A DNA stretch of 64,000 nucleotides from Aerococcus sp. Group 1 (GTDB lineage: Bacteria; Bacillota; Bacilli; Lactobacillales; Aerococcaceae): positions 1,798,001 through 1,862,000 of the forward strand of contig NC_015278.1 of assembly GCF_000193205.1 (NCBI RefSeq), written 5' to 3'. Numbering within the stretch: the first letter of the stretch is position 1; every line of letters begins with the position of its first letter. Of the stretch, positions 46,546 to 56,775 are shown one piece after another. The notes under the pieces were generated by a model. It made no database searches. It was not told the DNA's origin and worked only from the letters and a program-made list of their open reading frames with translations. The translations under genes were made by a program, and so were the position numbers.

Positions 46546-47832
46546 ATGCCATCAGTTGTTGTTGTAGGTACTCAATGGGGCGACGAAGGGAAAGGTAAAA
46601 TCACCGATTATCTCAGTAGCCAAGCCGATATTATTGCCCGTTACCAAGGCGGAGATAATGCTGGCCACACGATCCAATTCAACCAGCAAACTTTTAAGCT
46701 CCACCTCGTTCCCTCAGGAATTTTTTCAGAAGATAAGCTGAGTGTGATCGGAAATGGCGTGGTTGTTAACCCTAAATCTTTACTTGAAGAATTGGCCTAT
46801 TTGCGCCAAGCAGGAATCTCTTGTGAAAACCTCCGCATCTCTGAACGGGCCCAAGTGATCTTGCCCTACCATCAACTGATCGACCGCTTGGATGAAGAAC
46901 GTAAAGGCGACAATAAGATCGGTACTACCCAAAAAGGGATTGGCCCTGCCTATATGGATAAGATTGCTCGTAATGGTATCCGGATGGCTGACCTCATTGA
47001 CCCTGAAACTTTCGCGGAAAGGTTATCTGTACAAATTCAAGTCAAGAACGAACTCCTAACCAAGGTATATGACGAAGAGCCATTAGACTACGACACCATC
47101 TACCAGGAATATCTAGCATATGGCCAAAAACTGAAAAAATATGTCACTGATACTTCCTTATTGATGAATGATGCCTATGACCAAGGGGAAAACATTCTTT
47201 TTGAGGGGGCCCAAGGGGTCTTACTGGATATTGATCATGGGACCTATCCCTTCGTGACTTCCTCTAACCCCATTGCCGGTGGTGCTACAGTCGGTTGTGG
47301 GATTGGTCCAAGCAAAATCAATACGGTTATCGGAGTAATGAAGGCCTATACCTCTCGGGTAGGTGACGGTCCCTTCCCAACCGAATTGCATGATGCTATT
47401 GGGGACCGCATCCGTGAAGTTGGCCATGAATATGGTACCACTACTGGACGTCCACGCCGGGTAGGTTGGTTCGACGGGGTGGTGACGGCCCATGCTCGCC
47501 GGGTTTCTGGTTTAACCAAGCTTTCCTTGAACTGTTTAGACGTCTTAACTGGCCTAGATGAAATCAAGGTCTGTGTAGGCTACCAAACCCCTAATGGTCA
47601 AGTATCCAAATCCTACCCCGCTAACTTGCGCTACCTGGCTCAATGTCAACCCATCTATGAAAGTTTACCTGGCTGGAAAGAAGACATAACTAGCTGTCAA
47701 GACTTCGACCAACTTCCCGAAAATGCTAAAGCTTATGTCCGTCGCATCAGTGAAATCGTAGGGGCCCCCATTGCCACAGTGTCAGTGGGACCTGACCGAA
47801 CCCAAACCTTAATCTTAGATAATATTTGGTAA
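46546..47832 (+). CDS. purA: Adenylosuccinate synthetase
   Basis: 428 residues. GTP-dependent joining of IMP and aspartate. N-terminal P-loop-like [14 protein letters not shown] (about 8-21) with the catalytic Asp and His in NAGHTI (about 40), and [11 protein letters not shown] (about 127) plus [14 protein letters not shown] (about 297) bind IMP. AAAGGAG lies seven bases before this ATG; the frame open to 46462 includes the promoter and is not coding. Divergent from purB. Confidence 0.96.
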   Translation: MPSVVVVGTQWGDEGKGKITDYLSSQADIIARYQGGDNAGHTIQFNQQTFKLHLVPSGIFSEDKLSVIGNGVVVNPKSLLEELAYLRQAGISCENLRISERAQVILPYHQLIDRLDEERKGDNKIGTTQKGIGPAYMDKIARNGIRMADLIDPETFAERLSVQIQVKNELLTKVYDEEPLDYDTIYQEYLAYGQKLKKYVTDTSLLMNDAYDQGENILFEGAQGVLLDIDHGTYPFVTSSNPIAGGATVGCGIGPSKINTVIGVMKAYTSRVGDGPFPTELHDAIGDRIREVGHEYGTTTGRPRRVGWFDGVVTAHARRVSGLTKLSLNCLDVLTGLDEIKVCVGYQTPNGQVSKSYPANLRYLAQCQPIYESLPGWKEDITSCQDFDQLPENAKAYVRRISEIVGAPIATVSVGPDRTQTLILDNIW

Positions 47833-47848
47833 AAATGATAAAGAGAAA

Positions 47849-47899
47849 AAGTAAGCTCTGACTGAGGAAGATCTCCTTAATCTGAGCTTACTTTTTTGT
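47849..47899 (+). terminator. Terminator of purA
   Basis: AAGTAAGCTC and GAGCTTACTT arms with a 25-base partly paired loop, followed by TTTTTG. Confidence 0.87.
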
Positions 47900-47932
47900 G
47901 AAAAAGCGCTTGGGAAAATCCCAAGCGCTTTT
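47898..47932 (-). terminator. Terminator of groESL
   Basis: AAAAGCGCTTGGG and CCCAAGCGCTTTTT around ATTTT on the minus strand, 28 bases after the groEL stop. Confidence 0.92.
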
Positions 47933-47959
47933 CAATCTTTATCCTATTCAGTTTTCGGA

Positions 47960-49600
<1,641 letters not shown>

Positions 49601-49668
49601 CTATTTTAAATCTAAACATGATCGAGAATTCAATGTTTTTTTGTTGATTGTCGAAGTTCAGTCAATGA

Positions 49669-49938
49669 TTATTCAACTACAGCAGTTAAATCTTTTTCTT
49701 TAATGATGAGGTAATCTTCCCCTTCATAGCGGATTTCACTTACTGCATATTTTTCAAAAATAACTTGGTCACCCACTTTAACTTGAGGGGTGTAGTCATC
49801 AGTAGCATCAGCAACGGCTACCACTTGACCTACTTGAGGTTTTTCTTTAGCAGCAGATGGTAAAACGATGCCAGAAGCAGTTTTTTCTTCCTCTTCTTGG
49901 ACTTGAATAATCACACGTTCATTTAACGGCTTTAACAT
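49669..49938 (-). CDS. groES: Co-chaperonin GroES
   Basis: 89 residues, heptameric lid of Gro[15 protein letters not shown] start, mobile loop [20 protein letters not shown] (about 15-34) that contacts GroEL, and [15 protein letters not shown]. First gene of groESL, preceded by CIRCE and a CtsR box. Confidence 0.98.
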   Translation of the reverse strand: MLKPLNERVIIQVQEEEEKTASGIVLPSAAKEKPQVGQVVAVADATDDYTPQVKVGDQVIFEKYAVSEIRYEGEDYLIIKEKDLTAVVE

Positions 49939-49992
49939 TTAAAATATCCCTCCAACTTTCTCTTACTAATTAATAACACTTTTAATGGTTTG

Positions 49993-50019
49993 TTAGCACT
50001 CATCAACTCCGACTGCTAA
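49993..50019 (-). promoter_or_regulatory. CIRCE operator (HrcA site)
   Basis: TTAGCACTC, nine bases, GACTGCTAA on the plus strand: the CIRCE inverted repeat with one mismatch in the second arm, about 55 bases before the groES start. Confidence 0.93.
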
Positions 50020-50067
50020 CTTACAATATTTATAGTAAAACATTTCTAACTATAAATCAAGTGATTT

Positions 50068-50084
50068 GTTGACTTTTTTTGACC
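50068..50084 (-). promoter_or_regulatory. CtsR box upstream of groESL
   Basis: GGTCAAAAAAAGTCAAC on the minus strand fits the CtsR direct repeat RGTCAAA-nnn-RGTCAAA at all but the last base. With CIRCE it implies dual heat-shock repression. The rest of 50085-50200 is AT-rich with nothing further seen. Confidence 0.75.
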
Positions 50085-50202
50085 TTTTTTACTTTTATAA
50101 CTTTAAAAATATAAAATGTCATTTAAAAGTATATGCCCTTAAAGTTAGGAAATTAAGTTAGATTAAACTCTTTATTCTTTGATTTTTACTATTGATGACA
50201 AG

Positions 50203-50226
50203 AAAAAAGCCCTCAATTAAGAGGAC
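50203..50226 (-). terminator. Terminator of rex
   Basis: GTCCTC and GAGGGC arms (one G-T) around TTAATT, then TTTTTT on the minus strand. Between it and the rex stop lies an extra inverted repeat, CAAAAGTTAG/CTAACTTTTG (50243-50286), without a T-run. Confidence 0.7.
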
Positions 50227-50295
50227 TTTACTAAGCGACTGACAAAAGTTAGACCTGATCTTCAAGTTAGGGCCTGCTAACTTTTGCTAGTTCGA

Positions 50296-50940
50296 CTAAC
50301 CTTTCTTTTTATTTTCACCATTTCGATTACCAATGTAGTAAATCAGGGTTTGCAGCTCATTGGCTAAATCGACGTTTTGGACATGAATATCTTCAGGAAC
50401 ATCTAAAACCACCGGAGTAAAGTTCAAGATGCCTTGTATACCAGCTTCTCCTAATTCACTCACGGTATCTTGAGCGACTTTTTCCGGAACGGTCATAATG
50501 GCAATCAGAATTTCCATTTCTTGAATCCGTTCCTTTAATTCACTCATTGGGTAAACCGGTACCCCACTGTGGACTGTTCCTACAATCTCAGGATTAATAT
50601 CAAAGGCCGCCCCAATCCGAATATTATTGGTCCGTTTAAAGTTATAATTTAATAAGGCGTTCCCTAAATTACCCACCCCGATTAAAGCAACTGTGGTGAG
50701 GCGGTCTTGGTAGAGTTGGCGACTAAAGAAGTCCAAGAGAGCTTCAACATCATAACCATAACCACGCTTCCCTAGGGCACCAAAATGTGAGAAATCCCGA
50801 CGAATAGTGGCACTATCCACTTTGATCGCCTCACTGAGTTCACTGGAAGAAATCCGTGTCTTACCCATATTCTTAAAATTATGCAAGTAACGGTAATAAA
50901 GCGGTAACCGCCTAGCCGTTGCACGTGGAATTTCCTTCAT
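50296..50940 (-). CDS. rex: Redox-sensing transcriptional repressor Rex
   Basis: 214 residues. N-terminal winged helix ([25 protein letters not shown] split over about 31-55), Rossmann domain with [15 protein letters not shown] (about 86-100) that reads the NADH/NAD+ ratio, and a C-terminal domain-swap helix. Represses fermentative and respiratory genes until NADH rises. ATG at 50940 has AGGAG eight bases upstream; a GTG six codons earlier is part of that ribosome site. A possible Rex operator lies in its own upstream region. Confidence 0.95.
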   Translation of the reverse strand: MKEIPRATARRLPLYYRYLHNFKNMGKTRISSSELSEAIKVDSATIRRDFSHFGALGKRGYGYDVEALLDFFSRQLYQDRLTTVALIGVGNLGNALLNYNFKRTNNIRIGAAFDINPEIVGTVHSGVPVYPMSELKERIQEMEILIAIMTVPEKVAQDTVSELGEAGIQGILNFTPVVLDVPEDIHVQNVDLANELQTLIYYIGNRNGENKKKG

Positions 50941-51006
50941 GTTTCCACTCCTTTTCACAAGATATCAAATACATTTTATCACCTAAATCATAAAATGAAA
51001 AGAACT

Positions 51007-51023
51007 TTGTGAAAAAATCACAT
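51007..51023. promoter_or_regulatory. Possible Rex operator between rex and the ABC-F gene
   Basis: TTGTGAAAAAATCACAT is close to the Rex consensus TTGTGAA-n4-TTCACAA but one base short in the centre. A second pair of half-sites, CTTTGTGAA (51058-51066) and TTCACAAAG (51093-51101), is 26 bases apart and also forms a hairpin. Autoregulation is plausible. Confidence 0.45.
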
Positions 51024-51175
51024 AAATCTTTTCAGCTAATTTTCATTAATTTTAAAACTTTGTGAATAATACCGCCCCTTTCTAAGGGAAAGTTCACAAA
51101 GCCAAAAAATATCTGCCGATAAAATGTGATACACTAGTGAAGACAATAATAAACGATTTAGGAGGAAAGGATCCA

Positions 51176-53125
51176 ATGATTGTACTACAAGGATCAAAAC
51201 TCATGCGACGTTTTGGCTCCGATATTCTTTTCCAAGATGTCCAAATGACCATCCAAGATAATAGTCGCACTGCCTTAGTCGGGCGAAACGGTACCGGCAA
51301 ATCCACCCTACTAAAAATGTTAGCGGGCATTGAGGAACCCGACCAAGGGCAAGTCACCCGGGCTAAGGGCAAGACCATTGCCTACATGGACCAACATGCT
51401 GCCATTGAGAATAGTCAACGGACAATTTATGAAGAAATGCGGTCGGTTTTTAAAGAATCCATCGCCCTCATCCACCATGCTGAGCAAGCCGCTCAAGACT
51501 TGGCCGATGCCCAGGATGAAGCATCCTACCAAGAGGCTCTCAAACGCTATGACCAATTACAAGAAGAAGTCAACCAAAGCAACGCCTATGGCTATGATTC
51601 CGAAATCCGCATGGTCCTCCACGGCTTTCAATTTCCCGAGTCAGATTACGACAAACCCATCAATCAGTTATCTGGTGGTCAACGGACTCGGCTAGCCCTG
51701 GCCAAGGTCCTCCTCGAAAAACGCGATACTCTTATCCTTGACGAACCCACCAACCACTTAGACATTGAAACCCTGACATGGCTCGAAGACTACCTGCCTT
51801 CTTATCCTGGAGCCCTATTAATCGTTAGCCACGACCGTTATTTCCTAGACCATGTCACCAACGAGACCTATGAAATGACCGGATACAGTATGGAATATTA
51901 TAAGGGCAATTATTCCTTCTATCTCAAAGAAAAAGCCGTCCGCCTCGAAAGTTGGCAAAAGGCCTATGATAAACAACAAAAGAAAATCGCCAAGTTAGAA
52001 GACTATGTGGCTCGTAACCTGGTCCGGGCTTCGACCACCAAGATGGCCCAGAGTCGGCGTAAGCAACTCGAAAAGATGCCCAAAATCGAAAAGCCTAAGC
52101 AAGACGAAAAAAGTCCCCACATTCAATTCCTAACCGACAAGTCCAGTGGCAATGTGGTCCTTACTGCCGACCACTTAGGCATTGGTTACGATGATCACTT
52201 ACTTTCCTATCCGATTGAAATGGATATTAGAAAACAACAAGCTATCGCAGTGGTGGGACCCAACGGCGTGGGCAAATCTACCCTCTTAAAAACCATTATC
52301 CAAGAAATTCCTGCCATCAAAGGGAAAATTCACTATGGCGCCAACGTGACTATTGGCTACTATGACCAAGAATTAGCCAAACTCCACAGCAATAAGGATG
52401 TCCTCCACGAACTTTGGGATGACCATCCGACCATTAACGAGGAAAACATTCGTACCATCCTGGGGTCTTTCCTCTTTTCCGGACAAGACGTGGAAAAATC
52501 GGTAGCTATGCTGAGCGGGGGAGAGAAGGCCCGGCTTGCCCTCGCCAAACTCTCCTTTAACCATGATAATTTCTTGGTCCTCGACGAACCGACCAACCAC
52601 TTGGATATCGACTCTAAGGAAATTCTCGAGAATGCCCTGATTGCCTATGATGGGACCCTACTCTTCGTCAGTCACGACCGCTACTTTATTAATCGGATTG
52701 CTACCCAAGTGCTTGAAATCAGTCCGGAGGGTTCCACTCTCTACCTGGGCGATTATGATTATTATCTCAATAAAAAGGCCGAGCAGGAAGCACGGCTAGA
52801 AGAAGAAAACAAAGAAAATCAAGCCAGTCTTACTGAAGAAAAGCCAGCACCCAGCCAGTCCGCCCAAGCCTATCAAAATCGTAAGGAACGCCAAAAAGAA
52901 GAAAGAAAACTCCAACGACAAAGCGAGAAAATCGAAGCAAGTATTGAAGGCTTAGATGAAGAAATAGCAGAGATCCAAGAAGAAATGACTGACCCTGATA
53001 TTTTACAAAATTACTACGAATTAAACCAACTCGACCAGTCCCTTAAAGAAAAGCAAGCCCGCCAAGAAGAACTCTTTAAGGAATGGGAAGTCGTTCAAAG
53101 TCAGTTGGAAAGTTTTGACCAATAA
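51176..53125 (+). CDS. ABC-F family ATPase (YdiF/YfmR-like)
   Basis: 649 residues with two ABC cassettes and no membrane segments. Walker A sites GRNGTGKST (about 38) and GPNGVGKST (about 360), signatures LSGGQRTRLALAK (about 166) and LSGGEKARLALAK (about 444), Walker B LILDEPTNHLD in both. A linker with a basic arm lies between them, and the C-terminal coiled coil (about 560-649) is rich in Glu, Lys and Gln. Such proteins bind the ribosomal E site and act in translation or antibiotic protection; which is not clear here. The start at 51176 follows GGAGG. A strong terminator follows. Confidence 0.93.
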   Translation: MIVLQGSKLMRRFGSDILFQDVQMTIQDNSRTALVGRNGTGKSTLLKMLAGIEEPDQGQVTRAKGKTIAYMDQHAAIENSQRTIYEEMRSVFKESIALIHHAEQAAQDLADAQDEASYQEALKRYDQLQEEVNQSNAYGYDSEIRMVLHGFQFPESDYDKPINQLSGGQRTRLALAKVLLEKRDTLILDEPTNHLDIETLTWLEDYLPSYPGALLIVSHDRYFLDHVTNETYEMTGYSMEYYKGNYSFYLKEKAVRLESWQKAYDKQQKKIAKLEDYVARNLVRASTTKMAQSRRKQLEKMPKIEKPKQDEKSPHIQFLTDKSSGNVVLTADHLGIGYDDHLLSYPIEMDIRKQQAIAVVGPNGVGKSTLLKTIIQEIPAIKGKIHYGANVTIGYYDQELAKLHSNKDVLHELWDDHPTINEENIRTILGSFLFSGQDVEKSVAMLSGGEKARLALAKLSFNHDNFLVLDEPTNHLDIDSKEILENALIAYDGTLLFVSHDRYFINRIATQVLEISPEGSTLYLGDYDYYLNKKAEQEARLEEENKENQASLTEEKPAPSQSAQAYQNRKERQKEERKLQRQSEKIEASIEGLDEEIAEIQEEMTDPDILQNYYELNQLDQSLKEKQARQEELFKEWEVVQSQLESFDQ

Positions 53126-53131
53126 AGATAA

Positions 53132-53190
53132 AAAAGGTATGCCTACACCAGGACTCAAGACTAAGTCCTCCTGTGAGCATACCTTTTCTT
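53132..53190. terminator. Bidirectional terminator between the ABC-F gene and DUF503 gene
   Basis: AAAAGGTATGC and GCATACCTTTT arms with an inner AGGAC/GTCCT stem; T-run on both strands. Confidence 0.85.
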
Positions 53191-53472
53191 TTAGCCTTCA
53201 TACCATTCCGTATGAATCACCTCAATGGGATACCATTCTTCAATTTTATCAAGATAATTAAGCAAGCGTTGCCGACTCTTACTGTATGAATTAGACACCA
53301 AGCCAAAAGCGACAACAGCTTGATTGACTAGGCCCAAGTCAGCAATTTCAGCGGCAGTCATTTTTTCACGCTGTTGGGCTCGTTCGATCATACTTTTGAC
53401 GATCCGGCGTTTGTCCTTTAGCGTATAAGATTGGTCAATAATAAAAGTCACTTCTAGACCGAGTAAGACCAT
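53191..53472 (-). CDS. DUF503 family protein (YlxP-like)
   Basis: 93 residues. LEVTFIIDQSYTLKDKRRIVKSMIERAQQR at the start and VAFGLVSNSYSKSRQRLLNYLDKIE match the small ferredoxin-like DUF503 family (the first stretch spans residues 6-35). In Bacillus the relative ylxP sits beside rbfA; here it stands beside tsaD, 40 bp downstream. Function not established. Confidence 0.85.
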   Translation of the reverse strand: MVLLGLEVTFIIDQSYTLKDKRRIVKSMIERAQQREKMTAAEIADLGLVNQAVVAFGLVSNSYSKSRQRLLNYLDKIEEWYPIEVIHTEWYEG

Positions 53473-53514
53473 CTTTCCGCCTTTAAATTTTCCTCAAAAT
53501 CAACTTAGCCTCAA

Positions 53515-54531
53515 CTAATTTTCATCACCCAAGTCTAAACCAGGATTAGCATCCAAGTCCAAGTCGACAAAGTCGCCCTTTTGGTATTGCGGGTAGGCAG
53601 CCGCTGCGATCATTGCCCCATTGTCCCCACATAGACTCAGGGGTGGATAGGACAGGCGCACATTAGGGTGCTCCTTGGCCAGCTCAGTTTCTAAGCCTTT
53701 TCTAAGTGCAGAGTTAGCCGCCACGCCTCCGGCAACCACTAATTGTTTAACCGGATAAGCAGCGATCGCCCGCATGGTTTTGGTCACTAAGACTTCCACG
53801 GCTGCTGCTTGGAAGCTGGCTGCCACATCATTGGGATTTAATTTTTCTCCCTTTTGTTCAGCATTATGAGCATGGTTAATGACCGCAGATTTCAGACCAC
53901 TATAAGAGAAGTCAAAATTATCCTCATTGATCATGGGGCGGGGATAGTCATAAATGGCCTGACCTTCTTGGGCCATTTCATCCATGCGTTTGCCCCCAGG
54001 ATAAGGAACCCCTAAAATACGGCCGACCTTATCATAGGCTTCCCCCACAGCGTCATCACGGGTATCGCCAATTTTTTGATAGTGGCCGTCTTCTTTCATA
54101 TAGACTAATTCAGTATGTCCCCCACTAACCACTAAGGCTAATAAAGGGAAAACCATTTGATCAGAAATATTATTGGCGTAGATATGACCCGCCATATGGT
54201 TGACCCCAATTAAGGGTTTATCATGGGCAAAGGCCAGAGTTTTAGCCGCAGTGATCCCAATCAGTAAAGACCCCACTAAGCCAGGTCCCTTGGTGACCGC
54301 CACAGCATCGATCTCGGGCCAGGTCACGTTCGCTTCCTTCATGGCATAATCAATCACCTGAGTAATTTGCTCGACATGGTGGCGGCTAGCGATCTCTGGG
54401 ACTACCCCACCAAAACGCATATGACTTTTAATTTGTGTGGCAACGACATTACACTTCATCTCTTTGCCATCAATAACGATCGCTGCACCGGTTTCGTCAC
54501 AGCTTGATTCAATTCCCAATATTGTTGTCAC
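53515..54531 (-). CDS. tsaD: tRNA N6-threonylcarbamoyladenosine transferase subunit TsaD
   Basis: 338 residues. Transfers the threonylcarbamoyl group to A37 of ANN-reading tRNAs together with TsaB and Tsa[17 protein letters not shown] start, metal-binding His pair in [12 protein letters not shown] (about 111-115), [12 protein letters not shown] and the nucleotide loop [12 protein letters not shown] (about 272). Starts with GTG at 54531, inside the end of the preceding GNAT gene (23-base overlap); the frame open further upstream is not TsaD-like. Last in tsaB-GNAT-GNAT-tsaD. Confidence 0.95.
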   Translation of the reverse strand: MTTILGIESSCDETGAAIVIDGKEMKCNVVATQIKSHMRFGGVVPEIASRHHVEQITQVIDYAMKEANVTWPEIDAVAVTKGPGLVGSLLIGITAAKTLAFAHDKPLIGVNHMAGHIYANNISDQMVFPLLALVVSGGHTELVYMKEDGHYQKIGDTRDDAVGEAYDKVGRILGVPYPGGKRMDEMAQEGQAIYDYPRPMINEDNFDFSYSGLKSAVINHAHNAEQKGEKLNPNDVAASFQAAAVEVLVTKTMRAIAAYPVKQLVVAGGVAANSALRKGLETELAKEHPNVRLSYPPLSLCGDNGAMIAAAAYPQYQKGDFVDLDLDANPGLDLGDEN

Positions 54532-55003
54532 TGGTCGATCTCTCCCATAAATAAACTTTTGCATCTTCATGATTATCTTGGTAATAGTTTTCGCGTTGGT
54601 CAATACACTTAAAACGCTGGCTCTCATACAAGGCCTGGGCGGGGATGTTGTGAGCACGGACTTCTAAGAAACAACGGGCTAAGCCTTGTTCTTCTAAGTA
54701 GACCAGGGCTTGAGTCAAAAGGAAGGCCCCCAAGCCCTGGCGCCTTCTTTGGGGGCTGACTGCAAAATGCAATAATTCCCCTTCATCAGCCAATAATTGA
54801 AAAGTAGCTGCCGCTAAGACGACTTGCTTTTCATCTAGCAAGAGGAATAAATAGAGTCGCGGACTGGCTAAGCCCCGTTCCAACCAATCCCTGGCGATGT
54901 GAGGCATATGGTCAAAAGCCTCCTGGTAAAAAGCCAACACCTGCTGACTAATCCCGGGTATCTGTTTGGCCTCCGGTCGGTGGTAGACTATGATTTGCTT
55001 CAT
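54509..55003 (-). CDS. rimI: GNAT acetyltransferase, RimI-like (second of two)
   Basis: 164 residues. Acetyl-CoA binding block [18 protein letters not shown] (about 80-97) with the Arg-x-x-Gly-x-Gly loop, and [18 protein letters not shown] near the end, as in RimI which acetylates the N-terminus of ribosomal S18. The start is unsure: ATG at 55003 or at 55030; both overlap the previous gene. Ends inside tsaD. Two RimI-like genes stand in this operon, so either may be the true RimI. Confidence 0.82.
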   Translation of the reverse strand: MKQIIVYHRPEAKQIPGISQQVLAFYQEAFDHMPHIARDWLERGLASPRLYLFLLLDEKQVVLAAATFQLLADEGELLHFAVSPQRRRQGLGAFLLTQALVYLEEQGLARCFLEVRAHNIPAQALYESQRFKCIDQRENYYQDNHEDAKVYLWERSTSDNNIGN

Positions 55004-55610
55004 CTTCTTGGGCAACCTGGTGGGCTTCATTTTGCCAAGTCAGGGTGAGGGCGTCTTCGTGGTTATCACGGTAATAACGCTCCATCTTTCCCGTTGCCTT
55101 AAACCCCTCTCGTAGATAAAATTTCTGAGCCCCTTGATTGGATAAACGCACTTCTAAGGTTATCGAGTCGCGTTCCAGCTCAGGAGCTAAGTGTTTGACC
55201 AAGTCTAAGAGCTTGGACCCAATCCCTAAGGACTGGTAGCTAGGTAGTACGGCTAAATTCGAAATATGAATCGATTCTTTGTCCCGCCGACAACCTACAA
55301 AGGCCAGCAGTTCTTTTTCCTTAAAGGCTTGTAGGTAAAAAGTTGACGGATTGTAAAGCATGTCATTATAGATATCCTTCTTGGACCACATCTGATGCCC
55401 ATCATAAGCCGCCCGCTCCAAAGCCACCATTTGGTCAATCCACTCCGAATCGGATATCGCTAAATCAAGCTCCTGGTCTAGGCCGTAAGTCAATGTGGCC
55501 TTATCCAAATCGATCTGCTGACTCAGAGCCTGGCCGGGTTCATCAGCAAATAACTGGGTAATTTTATTGCCCAGCTGAAACAGCCAGCGATCAAAGCATT
55601 CTTTCCACAT
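54948..55610 (-). CDS. GNAT acetyltransferase, RimI-like with N-terminal extension (first of two)
   Basis: 220 residues. A region of about 75 residues without recognised motif precedes the GNAT domain, which has ISNLAVLPSYQSLGIGSKLL (about 132-151) and AQKFYLREGFKATGKMERYY near 180. The C-terminus is a polar tail of about 25 residues that overlaps the next gene. ATG at 55610 lies six bases after GAGG and inside the end of tsaB; the longer frame to 55709 would overlap tsaB by more than 100 bases. Probably a protein N-acetyltransferase; target unknown. Confidence 0.82.
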   Translation of the reverse strand: MWKECFDRWLFQLGNKITQLFADEPGQALSQQIDLDKATLTYGLDQELDLAISDSEWIDQMVALERAAYDGHQMWSKKDIYNDMLYNPSTFYLQAFKEKELLAFVGCRRDKESIHISNLAVLPSYQSLGIGSKLLDLVKHLAPELERDSITLEVRLSNQGAQKFYLREGFKATGKMERYYRDNHEDALTLTWQNEAHQVAQEDEANHSLPPTGGQTDTRD

Positions 55611-56322
55611 AATGGCCTCGGTTTGCTTGGGCTTCTTGAGGGTGCTTTTCCTCCCAGCGCTCTTCAGCTTCCGCCAGTTTGGCATACTCCGGTAAGAAAG
55701 TAGCCACATCTTCCTTTTGAAGAGCTAAGTTCACTAAGCTCGGCGCATGGATAACCCCTTTTTCTGCTGGCAGTAGCTGGGCTTGGTCGCCCAAGTATTC
55801 TTGAATGGTTTCTTGGAATTGGTCGATATCTGTACTAATGAAGTACAGGGGCACTGTTGGATAAGCCGCCTTTAACTGGTTCAACCAATCCGCTAAGCGG
55901 TAGTGGCCTAAGTTCAATCCCCCAAGAGCTTGTCCCTTACTGTCATAAGCCATAGCAAAAACAGTTTGCCGTCTGGCATTAATTAAAGGGCAAATTATTC
56001 CATCTTCAACTGCTGCATTAGCGGCAATAGCTTCTAAACTAGTGACTGAATAAAGTGGAATATTTAAGGTCCAGGCTAAGGTCTTGGCAGTAGTCACTCC
56101 AATTCGAAGTCCCGTATAGGATCCTGGTCCCCGAGTAACAATTACCCGGTCAAGATCCTTCACTTCCCAAGCAACTGTGGTAAACAATTGCTTAATCAAA
56201 GGTAAAAGAGCCTTAGAATGTTTAATTTTGGTATTAGTGGTAATTTCCATTTTGGTCGTCTGATCTTCAATCAGAGCAATACTCATAGAAACCGTCGATG
56301 TATCGATAGCTAATGTTCGCAT
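55591..56322 (-). CDS. tsaB: tRNA threonylcarbamoyladenosine biosynthesis protein TsaB
   Basis: 243 residues. Inactive-ASKHA partner that holds TsaD. LAIDTSTVSMSIALIED start, then VTRGPGSYTGLRIGVTTAKTLA (two stretches, about 62-83), the conserved dimer helix, and INARRQTVFAMAY near 115. First gene of the overlapping tsaB-GNAT-GNAT-tsaD set. TsaE and TsaC are not in the window. Confidence 0.95.
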   Translation of the reverse strand: MRTLAIDTSTVSMSIALIEDQTTKMEITTNTKIKHSKALLPLIKQLFTTVAWEVKDLDRVIVTRGPGSYTGLRIGVTTAKTLAWTLNIPLYSVTSLEAIAANAAVEDGIICPLINARRQTVFAMAYDSKGQALGGLNLGHYRLADWLNQLKAAYPTVPLYFISTDIDQFQETIQEYLGDQAQLLPAEKGVIHAPSLVNLALQKEDVATFLPEYAKLAEAEERWEEKHPQEAQANRGHYVERML

Positions 56323-56502
56323 GATAATCCCCTTTGTGCTTCAAACTCATGTAGGTCTATTCTAACATTATTATATAAATGGGGCTAGGTGCTAGCTTGA
56401 CACGAAGAAGCAAGAAAGTTGCAGGTCCATCAAATCCTTGGTATATTGTACTAGCTGCAAATAGCTAATGGTCAAGAGACCAAGATTAAAGGAGGTCTTA
56501 AC

Positions 56503-56742
56503 ATGGACGAATTACTCAAACGCATTAATGAACTCGCTAAAAAACAAAAAGAAGATGGTTTAACTGCCGAAGAAAAGGAAGAACAAGCAAAACTTCGTCA
56601 AGAATACTTGAAGATCTTCCGTGGTAACTTCAAAAACATCATGATGAATACCAAAGTCATCGATCCCGAAGGTACCGACATTACTCCTGAAAAACTCAAA
56701 CAAGCTCAAGCAGAGCATCACGGTAAAGGACAAAATAAATAA
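56503..56742 (+). CDS. DUF896 family protein (YnzC-like)
   Basis: 79 residues: MDELLKRINELAKKQKEDGL, then EEKEEQAKLRQEYLKIFRGN. Small helical-hairpin protein; Bacillus relatives YnzC and YneA-operon YnzC have no firm role, perhaps linked to the SOS region. AAAGGAGG ribosome site, TATATT-type -10 near 56442. The ISL3 element begins 33 bp after its stop. Confidence 0.88.
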   Translation: MDELLKRINELAKKQKEDGLTAEEKEEQAKLRQEYLKIFRGNFKNIMMNTKVIDPEGTDITPEKLKQAQAEHHGKGQNK

Positions 56743-56775
56743 TTATCTGATACCGCTGAAGGAATAAAAATAAAC

